NCBI GenBank assembly: GCA_031761405.1
Contig: JASEVX010000006.1
Coordinates: 26,359,097-26,423,096 of the forward strand
DNA: 64,000 nucleotides
Source of the DNA: Serripes groenlandicus
Taxonomy: Eukaryota > Mollusca > Bivalvia > Cardiida > Cardiidae
Direction of reading: 5' to 3'
Shown here: positions 31,368 through 41,669 of the stretch, piece by piece
Numbering within the stretch: the stretch's first letter is position 1
How the letters are laid out: every line of letters starts with the position of its first letter
Position numbers and translations under genes: made by a program
The notes under the pieces: model-generated
What the model was told of the DNA's origin: nothing
The model's database searches: none
What the model saw: the letters and a program-made list of their open reading frames with translations, nothing else

Positions 31368-31668
31368 TTAAGCAAAGATGACGTAAAAAAAACCTATCTA
31401 TTTTCTTGTTTGAGCATTAAATGTTGTCAAAAATATATATCACAGTTACATTAAAAACATTTAAATGTTTCACAAGCTAAGATAGAGCCCTGCTCCATCA
31501 TGACTTCAAAAGATCGGAGATTCAATGGGCTGTGCTAAATGAAAATAAATGATCTTACATTATAACGTATATAAATCAAATTAATTTCCACAAAAAAAGT
31601 GTTCATCAAACATGATAAATGTAATCATAAGTGAACATGTAGCTTCGTTAGAATGAAAGGGGGTCTTG

Positions 31669-31892
31669 TTAACCATTCCCTCATATAGACGCTTTCTGAT
31701 GCCTCTGCAGCAGATGGCTTTTTGAAAACATAGTGACAGAAGAAGAAATTGCACAAAACGTGCAATTTCTCCTTTTGCCACAATGTTTTCCACTTTTTGT
31801 GTTATCTATTCAATTATGGAGATTTTCTATGTTTTGACAAAATACGTTCAAAGTCGTCTGCTGCAGAACTGTTGTATGAGGGAAAGGGTTAA
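31669..31892 (-). mobile_element. P-MITE, B orientation, near intact
   Basis: TTAACCATTCCCTCATATAGACGC (TIR damaged). Hairpin TTGCACAAAACGTGCAA. Right end TATGAGGGAAAGGGTTAA. Confidence 0.92.
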
Positions 31893-31953
31893 ATTTGAAA
31901 ACAGTGAAGAATCCACGGTGTCTTTTCTGTTTGCGTTCATTTAGTTGGGCTTT

Positions 31954-32424
31954 TTAAGTCTCTTTCCCATCATCAAGAAATCTGCAGCAGACGACTTTGA
32001 AAACATCTGGACAGAATTATGGAAAACCTTTTGTTAATAATGTAGGTATGATTATTCCATAAGAGCTGGAAACAATTTGCGACAAAAGATTTGTTTGTTT
32101 GTTTGGAGTTTAACGCCGCTTTCAACAGCTTTGGTCATATCACGGCGGTCAGTGCACCTACCCATGTTTTCCTGGCTTTCCCACACCAGTACTTACACAA
32201 CATTCTTTCGAAGCCACTGACTACTTTCTCACATAGATCAGAGGTGAGAGGCAATGGAAAACATCGCCCGAAAGAATGTCGCCGCAACCAGGTATCGAAC
32301 CCGTTGCGACAAAAGAAGAAATTGCTCAATATGTAAGCCATTTCTTCATTAGTCGCAATGTTTTCAATAGTATAGTGACTGCTGCTGATGTGTCAAAATG
32401 CATCGGCAAGTGGGACAGGATTAA
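31954..32424 (+). mobile_element. P-MITE, A orientation, split by a SINE
   Basis: Left: TTAAGTCTCTTTCCCATCATC, AATCTGCAGCAGACGACTTTGAAAACAT. Right of the SINE: AGAAATTGCTCAATATGTAAGCCATTTCTTC, TGCTGCTGATGTG, GTGGGACAGGATTAA. The SINE carries a 13-bp duplication of the host sequence. Confidence 0.82.
32090..32303 (-). mobile_element. tRNA-derived SINE, 5'-truncated, with 13-bp TSD
   Basis: TTGCGACAAAAGA at 32077-32089 is repeated at 32304-32316. The 3' end is the (TTTG)n side at 32090. The body is nearly identical to 48371-48629, but the copy stops inside the B-box region (CAGGTATCGAACCCG), so the A-box end of the tRNA-like head is missing, as expected for incomplete reverse transcription. 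Confidence 0.9.
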
Positions 32425-32650
32425 CCCTTTCCCTCATACAACAATTCTGCAGCAGACGACTTTGAACGTATTTTGTCATAACATAGAAAATCTCCATAAT
32501 TGAATGGATAACCTATGACAAAAAGTGGAAAACATTGTGGCAAAAGGAGAAATTGCACGTTCTGTGCAATTTCTTCTTTTGTCACTATGTTTTCAAAAAG
32601 TCGTCTGCTGCAGAGGCGTCAGAAAGTGTCTATATGAGGGAAAGGGTTAA
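32421..32650 (+). mobile_element. P-MITE, A orientation, intact
   Basis: 230 bp. Its left TTAA is the right TTAA of the preceding copy. Hairpin TTGCACGTTCTGTGCAA. Confidence 0.95.
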
Positions 32651-32684
32651 AATAGAATCTTATATAAGTAGAATTGCAGTTCCA

Positions 32685-32805
32685 TTTTCCCAGATACAAC
32701 AATTTCTACAGCAGACGACTATAATTTCTAGGCAAAAAATATGGAAAATCTCCATATATGACGAGAATCATTATTGAATCCAGTTGAAAACATTGTGGAC
32801 CTCCA
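32685..32805 (+). mobile_element. P-MITE left half
   Basis: CCATTTTCCCAGATACAACAATTTCTACAGCAGACGACT to TTGAAAACATTGTGGACC; broken before the hairpin. Confidence 0.55.
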
Positions 32806-33274
32806 TTATGAAGTACATACAGACAGAGAATCCCCAACGAATCAATACCCTATAAAGTCCCAGACAAATCCATTTTGAGTAGGTCCTTCAGATGGCTATA
32901 ATGGCCGTCGAATTTCGGAGAATACCAACTTGTCTTTCTATATCACTTATTATTGGTGTCGGTATCAACAAGTCAAGCCCTATATAATATAACAGCTCAG
33001 CATGAAAGGGTTATAACTCCATGTAATTTCAGAAAGAGTTACAACTGTTCTGGCCTGAGCCATCAAAAAGGTCATTTTGTAACCACACTAGCTTTACGTA
33101 GTGCTTAGTAACAATACAAGAGGATGACTGTGGTGCAGTAGTACTCTCACAGTCTCTGGCTCTCCTACCAAAGGTTCTTGGTTTGGATCTCATGAATTCA
33201 AAAGCAGGTTATGCCTTTTGGGCTTAGAAATATTAAAGTTAAACAATAATTGAAGTAAATTGTTGAAATTGGCT
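32806..33274. other. possible SINE-head remnant, otherwise nothing
   Basis: At about 33128-33200 (+) GTGGTGCAGTAGTACTCTCACAG and GGTTTGGATCTC are tRNA-like A/B-box blocks with plausible spacing but weak conservation. The rest is unassigned. Confidence 0.3.
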
Positions 33275-33530
33275 ATTCCCTTTCCCACATACACAAATAT
33301 ACAGAGGCTTTTGGACGCCCAGTCTGCTGAGCAGACGACTTTTGAAAACATAGTGTCAAAAGGAGAAATTGTTCATTAAATGCACTTTCCCCTATTGCCA
33401 CAATGTGTTCAACTCTATTAAAACATTATCGTTTAAATCATACATATTTTTTCTATTTTTGCCAAGATATTTTCAAAGTCGTCTGCTGAGCAAATCTTCA
33501 GCAGACGACTTTGAAATTAAGCGGGAAAAG
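33275..33530 (-). mobile_element. P-MITE, B orientation, with duplicated inner repeat
   Basis: CCCTTTCCCACATACACAAATATAC; both inner repeats read GCTGAGCAGACGACTTT or its inverse; near 33478-33512 the inner repeat itself is an inverted pair (AAAGTCGTCTGCTGAGC / CAGCAGACGACTTTG). No clean TTAA. Confidence 0.65.
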
Positions 33531-33716
33531 GCTATAAGTCAACCTTTCAGGGGTTTCTAAGTTCCCTATCCACTTTGAGGCAATAAATCATGCCACTTGA
33601 TAAGAACTTGTTTGTTTCTAGGTGCTAAAGTTAAATAAAATCCACACAAAGAGACCATTGGTCAAAATGGTCATATTGAAGGGCCTCTAGTGATAGTAAA
33701 ATGTGTGCATACATAT

Positions 33717-33949
33717 TAACCCACATGCAGACTCAATCTGGATACATCTGCATTAGACACCCTTTGGAAAACATTGATACAAAAACAGAAATCATGATGC
33801 TCATGATGAGCAATCTGTCCTTAGCATGTTATGTGACATTGTTTTGAACTCTTTTAATTAATTATACTTTCCTTCATAGAGATTTTCCATAGTTTTGCCT
33901 AGAACTTTTCAAAGTCATCTGCAGATTTGTTTTAATATGGGAAAGGGTC
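33717..33949 (-). mobile_element. P-MITE, B orientation, TIR deleted
   Basis: TTAACCCACATGCAGAC lacks six bases of the TIR. Hairpin ATGCTCATGATGAGCAAT. Right end ATGGGAAAGGGTCG, without TTAA. Confidence 0.7.
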
Positions 33950-34067
33950 GCATTGCACCCATTTATGGTCCACACACTCATTTACCTTTATCTTAATGAT
34001 TCATCACAGGGATTGACAAGGAGGTGTCAAGAGGCATTTTTCTCCCCATATCTCCCCCCATTTCTCA

Positions 34068-34107
34068 ATGAAACCCTAGGTTGTTGGTAATCAAAAGAAT
34101 CATCGCG
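34068..34107. mobile_element. H-family half-hairpin
   Basis: AAACCCTAGGTTGTTGGTAATCAAAAGAATCATC, one arm only. Confidence 0.5.
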
Positions 34108-34233
34108 AACAGAAAATTCTAATAAAAACTCTCAACAAATGGTTCAGCACTGAAACAACTTTTTTAGCTGTTAATTGAACTGCCTCCAGGCACTTATATA
34201 GATAATCTGAAATTTGCTTGTAAAGCAAATGAA

Positions 34234-34448
34234 TTAACCCGATAATTTCCCTCATACGACAATTCTGCAGCAGACGACTTTGAACATATTTTGTCATAAA
34301 ATAGAATCTCTATAATTGAATGGATAACCTATGACTAAAAGTGGAAAACATTGTGGCAAAAAGAGCAATTTCTCCTTTTGACAATATGTTTTAAAAGAGC
34401 CGTCTGCTGCAGACGCGTCAGAAAGCATCTATATGAGGGAAAGGGTTA
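34234..34448 (+). mobile_element. P-MITE, A orientation, one hairpin arm deleted
   Basis: TTAA both sides. Left end has a 5-base insertion (CCCGATAATTTCCCTCATA). GGCAAAAAGAGCAATTTCTCC shows loss of the 5' hairpin arm. Confidence 0.88.
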
Positions 34449-34903
34449 AAGCTATAATGGAGTACTTCATGTTTGTTATCATGTCAATAAATATTATCCC
34501 TTGTCAATATTTCAACAGATTTTAACACATATTTGCTTCAAGAGGACTTTACACTTAAAGTTTTGAAATAATAAAGTCTTCCAGCCATGCCACAGGAAAA
34601 CAGTACCTTTACGGTATTTTCGACTAGCAAACAAGACCCAAACCGTGAATCAAGCCTGCACTTTCATGTCTTGAGAAAATTCATTACACAGAAGAAGAAA
34701 CAGCTATACATGTAGTAAACTTTGTGAATGTTAATACAGATCTTCCAGAAGAAATAAGTTAACCTGAAGGTTGGTTTACATAGAAAAAACGTTTTAAAGG
34801 AACATTCACAAAAATACTGTCTCTAACTATTTGGAGTTTAATGGTCAGAATAATGTATTCAAATTTCAATGCTTATATTAATTATTTCAATAGTTACAAA
34901 GTA
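34449..34903. other. nothing recognised
   Basis: No repeat family or exon that I can support. Confidence 0.4.
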
Positions 34904-35058
34904 TTAACCCATTTCCAACATACAACAAATCTGCAGCAGACAGCTTTGACAATCATGTGTACCTGAAATGTACCATTATAGTCACATGATGCTTTCAAAA
35001 GTTGTTTGCTGCAGACACAGCAAAAAGCATATCTGATTGTGGAAAAGGGAGGGGTTAA
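34904..35058 (+). mobile_element. 155-bp P-MITE deletion derivative
   Basis: TTAACCCATTTCCAACATAC, ATCTGCAGCAGACAGCTTTG on the left and TGTTTGCTGCAGACACAGC, GGAAAAGGGAGGGGTTAA on the right. The middle is short and contains its own palindrome-like GTGTACCTGAAATGTACC / CATTATAGTCACATGATG. Confidence 0.75.
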
Positions 35059-35448
35059 AATAAAAAGGTTAAAAGAAATCCGATGCAATTTATATCACCT
35101 CTAAAGGTCGATTTTTGTATGGCAATTGGCTCATTTAAAAAGTACCGGATATCATCACCAGGTCATGGGTGCACTCATTCTGACTTTCTCATACGCCAAA
35201 GTGTGAGAAAACCATCTAGACTGTCAGCAAATTGATCTGTAAACCATGAAATATTACATAACAACACAAATTACCCATACTTATCAACTTCAATGATGGT
35301 ACGTTATTAAAGTAACTGTTTTATCACTCAAATCCCCTCAGGAGTTTTCCATGAGTTATATAACTCAAAATACAGATATATTTGCAAAGGTTTATATTAT
35401 CATGTGGATAAGTGAGTCACTCAGTGCCAGGGCCATTCTTTCCACAAT
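35059..35448. other. nothing recognised
   Basis: No match to families in this window. Confidence 0.4.
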
Positions 35449-35523
35449 ATTTCCCTTACTATTTAACCGAAACCTATGTTGTGGGTAATCAATGATTCTT
35501 TAGATTTCTCACAAAAGAGGTTT
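35449..35523. mobile_element. degenerate H-family element
   Basis: CAATATTTCCCTTACTATTTAACCGAAACCTATGTTGTGGG, then a broken inverse ATTCTTTAGATTTCTCACA. Confidence 0.45.
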
Positions 35524-35752
35524 ATAACCCTTTTCCACATACAACAAATCTGAAGCACACAACTTTGAAAACATCAAGGCAAAAACATGGAAAATCTCTA
35601 TAAATGAAGGTTTAATTACTGAAAAAAGTTGCAAACATTGAGGCAAAAGGAGATATTGCTCGTTCCGAGCAATTTCTCCTCTTGCCGCAATGTTTTCAAA
35701 AGCAGTCTGCTGCAGAGGTTTCAGAAAGTGTTTATATGTGGGAAAGGATTAA
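35524..35752 (+). mobile_element. P-MITE, A orientation
   Basis: Left flank ATAA, right flank TTAA. Hairpin ATTGCTCGTTCCGAGCAAT. Ends CCCTTTTCCACATACAAC and TATGTGGGAAAGGA. Confidence 0.88.
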
Positions 35753-35952
35753 AGGATCAAATAAGGGTTGTATAACATGACATATAAGCACTTGCACTAG
35801 CTGACATTTTCATACTTTGACATTCACATATATTCATGTCAGAGCAACAAGCAAATTCTTGACCATATTTACTTAGTATTTTATTGTAAGTCCTTTGCTT
35901 TGAAAACTATCACAAACAAAAATATTTCAACATCTTCAAATTGGAAGAAGGT

Positions 35953-36171
35953 TTAACCCTTTCCCACATATAGGCGCTTTCCGAACGCCTCTACAGTTGA
36001 CGGCTTTTGAAACATTGTGACAAAAGCAGAAATTGCTCAAAACAAGCAATTTCTCCTTTTACCAAAATGTTTTCAACTCTTTTCAATAATTAAACTCATT
36101 TATTTATAGAGATTTTCCATATGTCTTCAAAGACGTCTGCTGCAGATTTGTTGTATGTGGGAAAGGTTTAA
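35953..36171 (-). mobile_element. P-MITE, B orientation
   Basis: TTAA both sides. Hairpin AGAAATTGCTCAAAACAAGCAATTTCT. Left inner repeat decayed (CTACAGTTGACGGC). Confidence 0.9.
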
Positions 36172-36257
36172 AATGATAAACAACAGCGAATTGTCAACTT
36201 GACTGTGGTGATAGGCATGCTCAACAGTTTGCATATTCAACTTAATTATCTTTTTAC

Positions 36258-36600
36258 TTAACCCTTTCCCGGAGAGCCAAAACATTTGACGCCCTCTGTA
36301 GGAGACATACCACTTTTAACCCTTTCCCACATACAACAAATCTGCAACAGGCGACTTTGTTAACATCTAGGCAAAACTATAGAAAATATTTGTTAATTTA
36401 AATTTATTGATAAAAGTTGATTTCATGCCCATTTCTTTAAAGCCTTTCCCACATACAACAAATCTGCAGCAGACGACTTTGTGAACATTGAGGCCAATAT
36501 TATGATAAACCAAGTTTAAGAATATAATTAGATTTGTAAACATTGTGCCAAAGTAAGAAAGCTCTTATTATAAAAGTAGACGAATTTAAGAATCACATAC
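36258..36600 (+). mobile_element. stack of three P-MITE left ends
   Basis: Left termini follow one another at 36258 (TTAACCCTTTCCCGGAGAG), 36316 (TTAACCCTTTCCCACATAC) and 36437 (TTAAAGCCTTTCCCACATAC), the last two with GCAACAGGCGAC / GCAGCAGACGACTTTGT. None has a matching right end nearby. Confidence 0.7.
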
Positions 36601-36752
36601 TATATGTTTCGGGTAAATAATATCTTGTATGAAGATTGCTATTTAAAAGTCTATTTATCTATTTTAAAAAAATGCACACCTTATTTTAACAGTTTTTTAT
36701 AAACCAAAGGAAATTATAAAGTTTATTTATCTATTTTAGAAAACCTTACTTG

Positions 36753-36984
36753 ATAACCTATTGCCGCATACAACAAATCTGCAGCACTAGGTGACTTTCA
36801 AAACATCCAGGTAAAAATGTGAGAAATCTATATAAATGAAATTATAATTAATGAATAGAATTGAAACCATTGTTGCAAAAAATGAAATTGCTCATCATGA
36901 GCAAGTTCTTCTTTTGCCGCAATGTTTTCAAAAGTTGTCTGCTGCAGATGTGCCAAAAAACATCTGCAGTGGGAAAAGTGTTAA
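36753..36984 (+). mobile_element. P-MITE, A orientation
   Basis: Left flank ATAA, CCTATTGCCGCATACAAC. Hairpin AATTGCTCATCATGAGCAAGTT. Right end GTGGGAAAAGTGTTAA. Confidence 0.82.
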
Positions 36985-37194
36985 TGGCATTCCATTCGCC
37001 AAATGAATGGAGATTATAATAAAGTGTAATTAAATTATAATTTACATATATTAATGTATGCATGTTCAGAGGATAGTGACATCACCCAAACCGTATTACA
37101 AAATGCTAAATATATACACAAACCCATTAAAATGAATGGAATAACTCTCTCATCAGCATAATTTTCTGTTCAAGAGGCCATTTTAAAGTTTTCA

Positions 37195-37420
37195 TTCATC
37201 ATTTTACGCACCTACAAGCAACAACTTTTAATTGAAAACATTGTAGCACAATTAAGGAGATATATGGCTCATGATAAGCAATTTCTGGTTTTGCCACAAA
37301 CATTTCAACATTTAAAGTGATTATTACAATTTTCATAAAAGAAATCCATTTGATTTTCCTTTATATATATTTACTAAGTTGTCCCCTGCAGAATTTCTTA
37401 TGTAGGTAAAGGTTTTGTCC
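37195..37420 (-). mobile_element. degenerate P-MITE
   Basis: CAACAACTTTTAATTGAAAACATTGTAGCA, GGCTCATGATAAGCAATTTC, GTTGTCCCCTGCAGAATT, GTAGGTAAAGG in family order. Confidence 0.55.
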
Positions 37421-37990
37421 AATCTTAGATTAGCCGTCTACCTCAGATAAAATATTATGTCATTTTCAAATTCTTCCAAAATGGGGATCAATCTTTTCCA
37501 TTATTATTGTAACACTAGATAAGTTTTAATGCTATCTAAGTCCATTTGTATAATGGTGTAAGAAAGGGATTGATTGTTCAAAACAAGTTATTTCTACTTT
37601 TCTTACAATATTTTAAACCTAACATTTACTTTCCAATGTTGTAACATGCATGTTGTACATAGATCTATATATGTTTTCAGAGGAAATAATCAACGCCTCA
37701 GTCTCCCTGATGAATATAATGTTGTCAAAGTTGTTTTGACAGAGGCATATTTTATGTTCTTTCATCAGCACTCGACCTCAAAACAAGTCTTCTTTTGAGT
37801 TTTGAGTAACACAGTATCGGGTTTGGTTTAGTAATATTAAGAAGAGAGATTTTGGAGTGAAAAAGCTCCCCCGAAACTTCTATGAACACGCTATGAACAA
37901 ATTTGAGTCGCGTCAAACCATTTTTGGATCTTATTGCAGCGCTCCAGATAAGGGATGTCATTGCATGTTTTAAAAACCTCATTTGACCTC
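37421..37990. other. one P-MITE trace, otherwise nothing
   Basis: GTTCAAAACAAGTTATTTCTACTTTTC (about 37575) is a decayed hairpin. No gene recognised. Confidence 0.35.
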
Positions 37991-38069
37991 CAAAACCTAT
38001 GTTGTAGGTACTGACAAAAGAATCGTCTCAGTGAGAGGATTCTTTTGAGTACCCACAACATAGGTTTTA
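37991..38069. mobile_element. H-family hairpin core
   Basis: AAAACCTATGTTGTAGGTACT...GAATCGTCTCA / TGAGAGGATTC...AGTACCCACAACATAGGTTTT; arms pair almost fully. Confidence 0.7.
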
Positions 38070-38151
38070 ATGAGTGCCAACAGAGATATTGTGGAAGCAA
38101 CGAAGGCAAATTTACTCCTCTTTATCTTAAAGTCCTGTTATTGCCTCTCTG

Positions 38152-38373
38152 TTAACCCTTTCCCTCATACAACAATTTTGCAGCAGACGATTTTGAACAT
38201 ATTTTGTAAAATTATGGAAAATCTCAATATTTGAATGGATAACCTATGACTAAAAGTGGAAAACATTGTGGCAAAAAATTGCTTGTTTTGAGCAATTTCT
38301 TCTTTCACTATGTTTTCAAAAAGCCGTCTGCTGCAGAGGCGTCACAAAGCGTCTATATGAGGGAAAGGGTTAA
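38152..38373 (+). mobile_element. P-MITE, A orientation, near intact
   Basis: TTAA both sides. Hairpin TTGCTTGTTTTGAGCAA with the outer AGGAG lost (GGCAAAAAATTGC). Confidence 0.92.
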
Positions 38374-38424
38374 GGGATCCAAAACATGGTGTTCAGAGAC
38401 CAGCGAGGATAACATTCTAGAGAA

Positions 38425-38646
38425 CCCGATAAGGGGAACTTCGGAAGTAAACTGCTCTTTTTCCAACAACATATCTCTCTTATTACTCAACCAAACCCTA
38501 TGTTGTTGGTACTCAAAAGAATTGTCTTACTGAGAGGATTCTTTTGAGTACCAACAACATAGGGTTTGAGTGTCAAATAAGGAATTAAGGTCATAAAAAA
38601 TGCCGTATATATATATATATATATATATATATCTGAGAGCTCTGTA
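38425..38646. mobile_element. H-family MITE with AT microsatellite
   Basis: CCCGATAAGGGGAACTTC left end; core 38493-38569 (AAACCCTATGTTGTTGGTACTC ... GAGTACCAACAACATAGGGTTT, arms near perfect); the right arm is expanded by (TA)n at 38604-38633 before CTGAGAGCTC. Confidence 0.65.
38604..38633. repeat. (TA)n microsatellite
   Basis: About 15 TA units inside the right arm of the H-family copy. Confidence 0.95.
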
Positions 38647-39290
38647 TTTCTTATTTTCAAAAGAAGTTGCATCTGGGTTTAATGCTATGATGTATTTTGG
38701 AAGATTCTGGTGAGATTGTAATGAGTATGAACAGACTCACCTGAGTCTCCACTTTTATGCAGATCATCATCACAGTATTAAGACCCCCAAGTCCATAGAT
38801 GGTGCAGAGATATTTTCTTAATTTCTGTCGTGATTTGAACGTCGGTTACATTTCCTGATATCATCAGTCATATATCCACATGATAAAAAGGTTGTGTCAA
38901 GACGTGATGAGAAATGCTGGTCACATACATATAAATCATATCGAATATTATAATTATTGGCAAGGGTGGAGATTGAACCTTCAATTTGATTGGCAGCAAC
39001 ATCTATATACACCCACACAACATTGGAAATTTTTGTCAGCGGCAAAGCGTGACAAAATTATGGAGCAAATAACTGAGCCACGTCTGTCAATTCTGGGTCT
39101 TTAGTACCTCTTCAGTTTGGCATCATCTTGAGGACATTAAGTAACATTGGGGTCCATGAACTACAAAGCTACTTTTCCATCAAATGATGTATTTAGGGGC
39201 GCCATTGTAACAGTCCTAAAACAGATGACCGAAGGCAATTGCATGCATGCTCAACCACCTCACTATAAAAGCAAGCTCTAAAGCAAGATT
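38647..39290. other. nothing recognised
   Basis: Short opposing frames at 38818-39104 have no family resemblance. Confidence 0.35.
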
Positions 39291-39363
39291 TTCAGTTTTT
39301 TTGCATATGTTGTTTCAAAATAAACCATCTGCTGCAGATTTGCTGTATGTCGGAAAGGGGTAA
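39291..39363 (-). mobile_element. P-MITE terminal fragment
   Basis: ACCATCTGCTGCAGATTTGCTGTATGTCGGAAAGGGG. Confidence 0.5.
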
Positions 39364-39570
39364 GTGTCCCTTATACACATACCGTGGCTACATAAAATAT
39401 AGGTGGATGTCTGGTGATGTCACTAAATTGGTAAGACTGCACAAGTCTTCACTGTATATGCAGTTAGATGCATGATAAATGCAAATCGTCAGACGCGGCT
39501 CAATTCAAAATTTAATTAAGATATAAAATCATCATTAAAGGCCTTCTTGAATCATGTCAGGTCATTGATT

Positions 39571-39740
39571 GATTGATTGATTGGTTGTAGTTTCAGGCGC
39601 TGACTTTTCCATCTCTTTTTCAGTAAGTATATCACAGCCACCAGGGTCAGTAAACCTTACCATGTGTTTCCTAGCTTTCTATCACTAACCAGTACTTCAC
39701 ACAACATTCTTCCATGGCAACTGACTTCCTTCCCACATCG
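39571..39740 (-). mobile_element. SINE body, 5'-truncated
   Basis: (ATTG)n at the 3' side, then TTTCAGGCGCTGAC, TATATCACAGCCACCAGGG, ACCAGTACTTCACACAACATTCTTCC. Matches the body of 39954-40243; tRNA head absent. Confidence 0.6.
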
Positions 39741-39953
39741 TGCACCTTATTAGCACATTGCTGGAAGATGAATGACAATCGTTATAATAATTTAATTTGT
39801 CAATCATTTAAAAGAGTGAATGAATGAGTCAGTGTGCAAAATCCCTGGACTGATATCTCTCATCGTTACCTACTGAGTTTATAATGTACGGATGAGATGA
39901 ATGACAATTAATCATTAAAAAGATTTTTGTCAATTATCAAATTGATAGATTGA

Positions 39954-40243
39954 TTGATTGATTGGGGTTTAACGCTGTTTTTAACAATTTCTCAGTTATA
40001 TCACGGCAGCCAGTTCACCTACTTATGCATTTCCTCACTCAGGTTTTCTCACACCAGTACTCCACACAACAATCTTCCCAAGCAACTGGCTGCTTTCCCA
40101 CATTGACTTAGCCCATTGATGGAAGACGAATGACGCATGTCGCATTGACTTTTGTCAATCGTCGGAAAGAAAGTTGGCCGAGCCGAGATTCGAACTCACA
40201 ACCCCTGGATTGACAGCCCGCATCGCTACCGACTGAGCTCGGC
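39954..40243 (-). mobile_element. full-length tRNA-derived SINE with TSD
   Basis: The minus strand starts GAGCCGAGCTCAGTCGGTAGCG (A box), followed by GAGTTCGAATCTC (B box), then the family body, ending in (CAAT)n. Flanks TCAAATTGATAGATTGA (39937-39953) and TCAAACTGATAGAGTGA (40244-40260) form a diverged 17-bp target-site duplication. Confidence 0.85.
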
Positions 40244-40407
40244 TCAAACTGATAGAGTGAATCACTAAGTCACTATAAGTCAGTGTCCAAAATAACAATC
40301 CCTGCACCAATAAGTCTCATTGTTACCTATACCGTACTGAGCTATAGATGAGATGAATGACTATCATTATAATGATTTTCGTCAATAAATTTGAAAGAGT
40401 GAAAGAC

Positions 40408-40637
40408 TTAACCCTTTCCCTCATACGACAATTCTGCAGCAGACGACTTTGAACGTATTTTGTCAAAACATAGAAAATCTCAATAATTGAATGGATAACC
40501 TATGACAAAAAGTGAAAAACATTGTGGCAAAAGGAGAAATTGCACGTTCTGTGCAATTTCTTCTTTTGTCACTATGTTTTCAAAAAGCTGTCTGCTGCAG
40601 AGGCGTCAGAAAGCGTCTATATGAGGGAAAGGGTTAA
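40408..40637 (+). mobile_element. P-MITE, A orientation, intact
   Basis: 230 bp, TTAA both sides. Hairpin TTGCACGTTCTGTGCAA. Almost identical to 32421-32650. Confidence 0.95.
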
Positions 40638-40733
40638 TAAGTCAGCATCCCAAATCACAAACCCTAGACTCAGATAGCTCTCTGATGATGATTGTTACCT
40701 GCTGAGCTACTGTTGATGGAACAACTCAAGCCT

Positions 40734-40880
40734 TTAACCATTTTCCACATATAGACGCTTTCTGGCGCTTCTGCAGCAGACGACTTTTAAAAACATATAG
40801 GCAAAAGGAAATTAAATTGCTCAGCAAGATAATTCCAAAGCAATTTTCCGCAGATTTGTTATATGTGGGACTGGGGAAAT
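40734..40880 (-). mobile_element. P-MITE, B orientation, shortened
   Basis: TTAACCATTTTCCACATATAGACGC, CTGCAGCAGACGACTTTT, half-hairpin AAATTGCTCAGCAAG, right end ATGTGGGACTGGGG. Confidence 0.7.
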
Positions 40881-40971
40881 GTACCAAAATGAACTTGATT
40901 TGTTACATCTAGTTGTATTAATTCAGGGGTGAAAAAAAATGTTTAAATGTGAGCTGCATGCAACCTATTCT

Positions 40972-41030
40972 AACTTATTTCTCCTTTTCCCATGATATTT
41001 TCAGAATATTATCTACTGCAGAGGTTACAA
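40972..41030 (+). mobile_element. P-MITE fragment
   Basis: TTATTTCTCCTTTTCCCATGATATTTTCAGAATATTATCTACTGCAGAGG. Confidence 0.4.
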
Positions 41031-41065
41031 TTATGAGGGCTGTATCAAGGAGTTCATATTGCCGA

Positions 41066-41295
41066 TTAACCCTTTCCAACATATACAGCATATCTGCAGC
41101 AGACGACTTTGAAATGTCTACTAAAAATATGGTACATCTCTATGATTGTAGGTAATATTTACTGAAAAAAGTTGAAAACATTGTGGGCAAAGGAGAAAAT
41201 GCTCGTTTTGAGCAATTTCTCCTTTTATCACGACGTTTTCGAAAGTCGTCTGCTGCGGATTTGACAAAATGTGTCTATAGTTGGGAAAGGGTTAA
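41066..41295 (+). mobile_element. P-MITE, A orientation
   Basis: TTAA both sides. Hairpin core TGCTCGTTTTGAGCA. Distinct long arm (GTAGGTAATATTTACTGAAAAAAG) shared with 35524 and 59938. 230 bp. Confidence 0.92.
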
Positions 41296-41419
41296 GCTAG
41301 CATTATGCAGTAAATAGATAGCGGAAGTCAGCTCATGTATGTTGTTTTATCTAGACAGGTAAAATGTTGTCACCTAGGGCAATATCTTTACATAATAATC
41401 ATTCTTGTCCTTATCACCC

Positions 41420-41650
41420 TTAACCCTTTCCCTCATACGACAATTCTGCAGCAGACGACTTTGAACATATTTTGTAAAAAAACTAGAAAATCTCTATAAT
41501 TGAATGGATAACCTATGACTAAAAGTGGAAAACATTGTGGCAAAAGAAGAAATTGCACGTTTTGTGCAATTTCTTCTTTTGTCACTATGTTTTCAAATAG
41601 CCGTCTGCTGCAGAGGCATCAGAAAGCGTCTATATGAGGGAAAGGGTTAA
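41420..41650 (+). mobile_element. P-MITE, A orientation, intact
   Basis: 231 bp, TTAA both sides. Hairpin TTGCACGTTTTGTGCAA extended by AGAAGAA/TTCTTCT. Confidence 0.95.
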
Positions 41651-41669
41651 CCTGATGGACCACATTTTG

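Larger units (their letters stand above)
39766..40725 (-). repeat. three tandem, diverged units with tRNA-like heads, interrupted by a SINE and a P-MITE
   Basis: A unit of about 140 bp (GATGAATGAC, CGTCAAT, AAAGAGTGAATGA, CAGTG, CAAAATCCCTGGACT, CTCATCGTTACCTACTGAG) occurs at about 39766-39905, 39906-40390 (with the SINE inside) and 40390-40725 (with the P-MITE inside). On the minus strand each unit ends in an A-box-like AGCTCAGYAGGTAACRAT. Confidence 0.55.
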
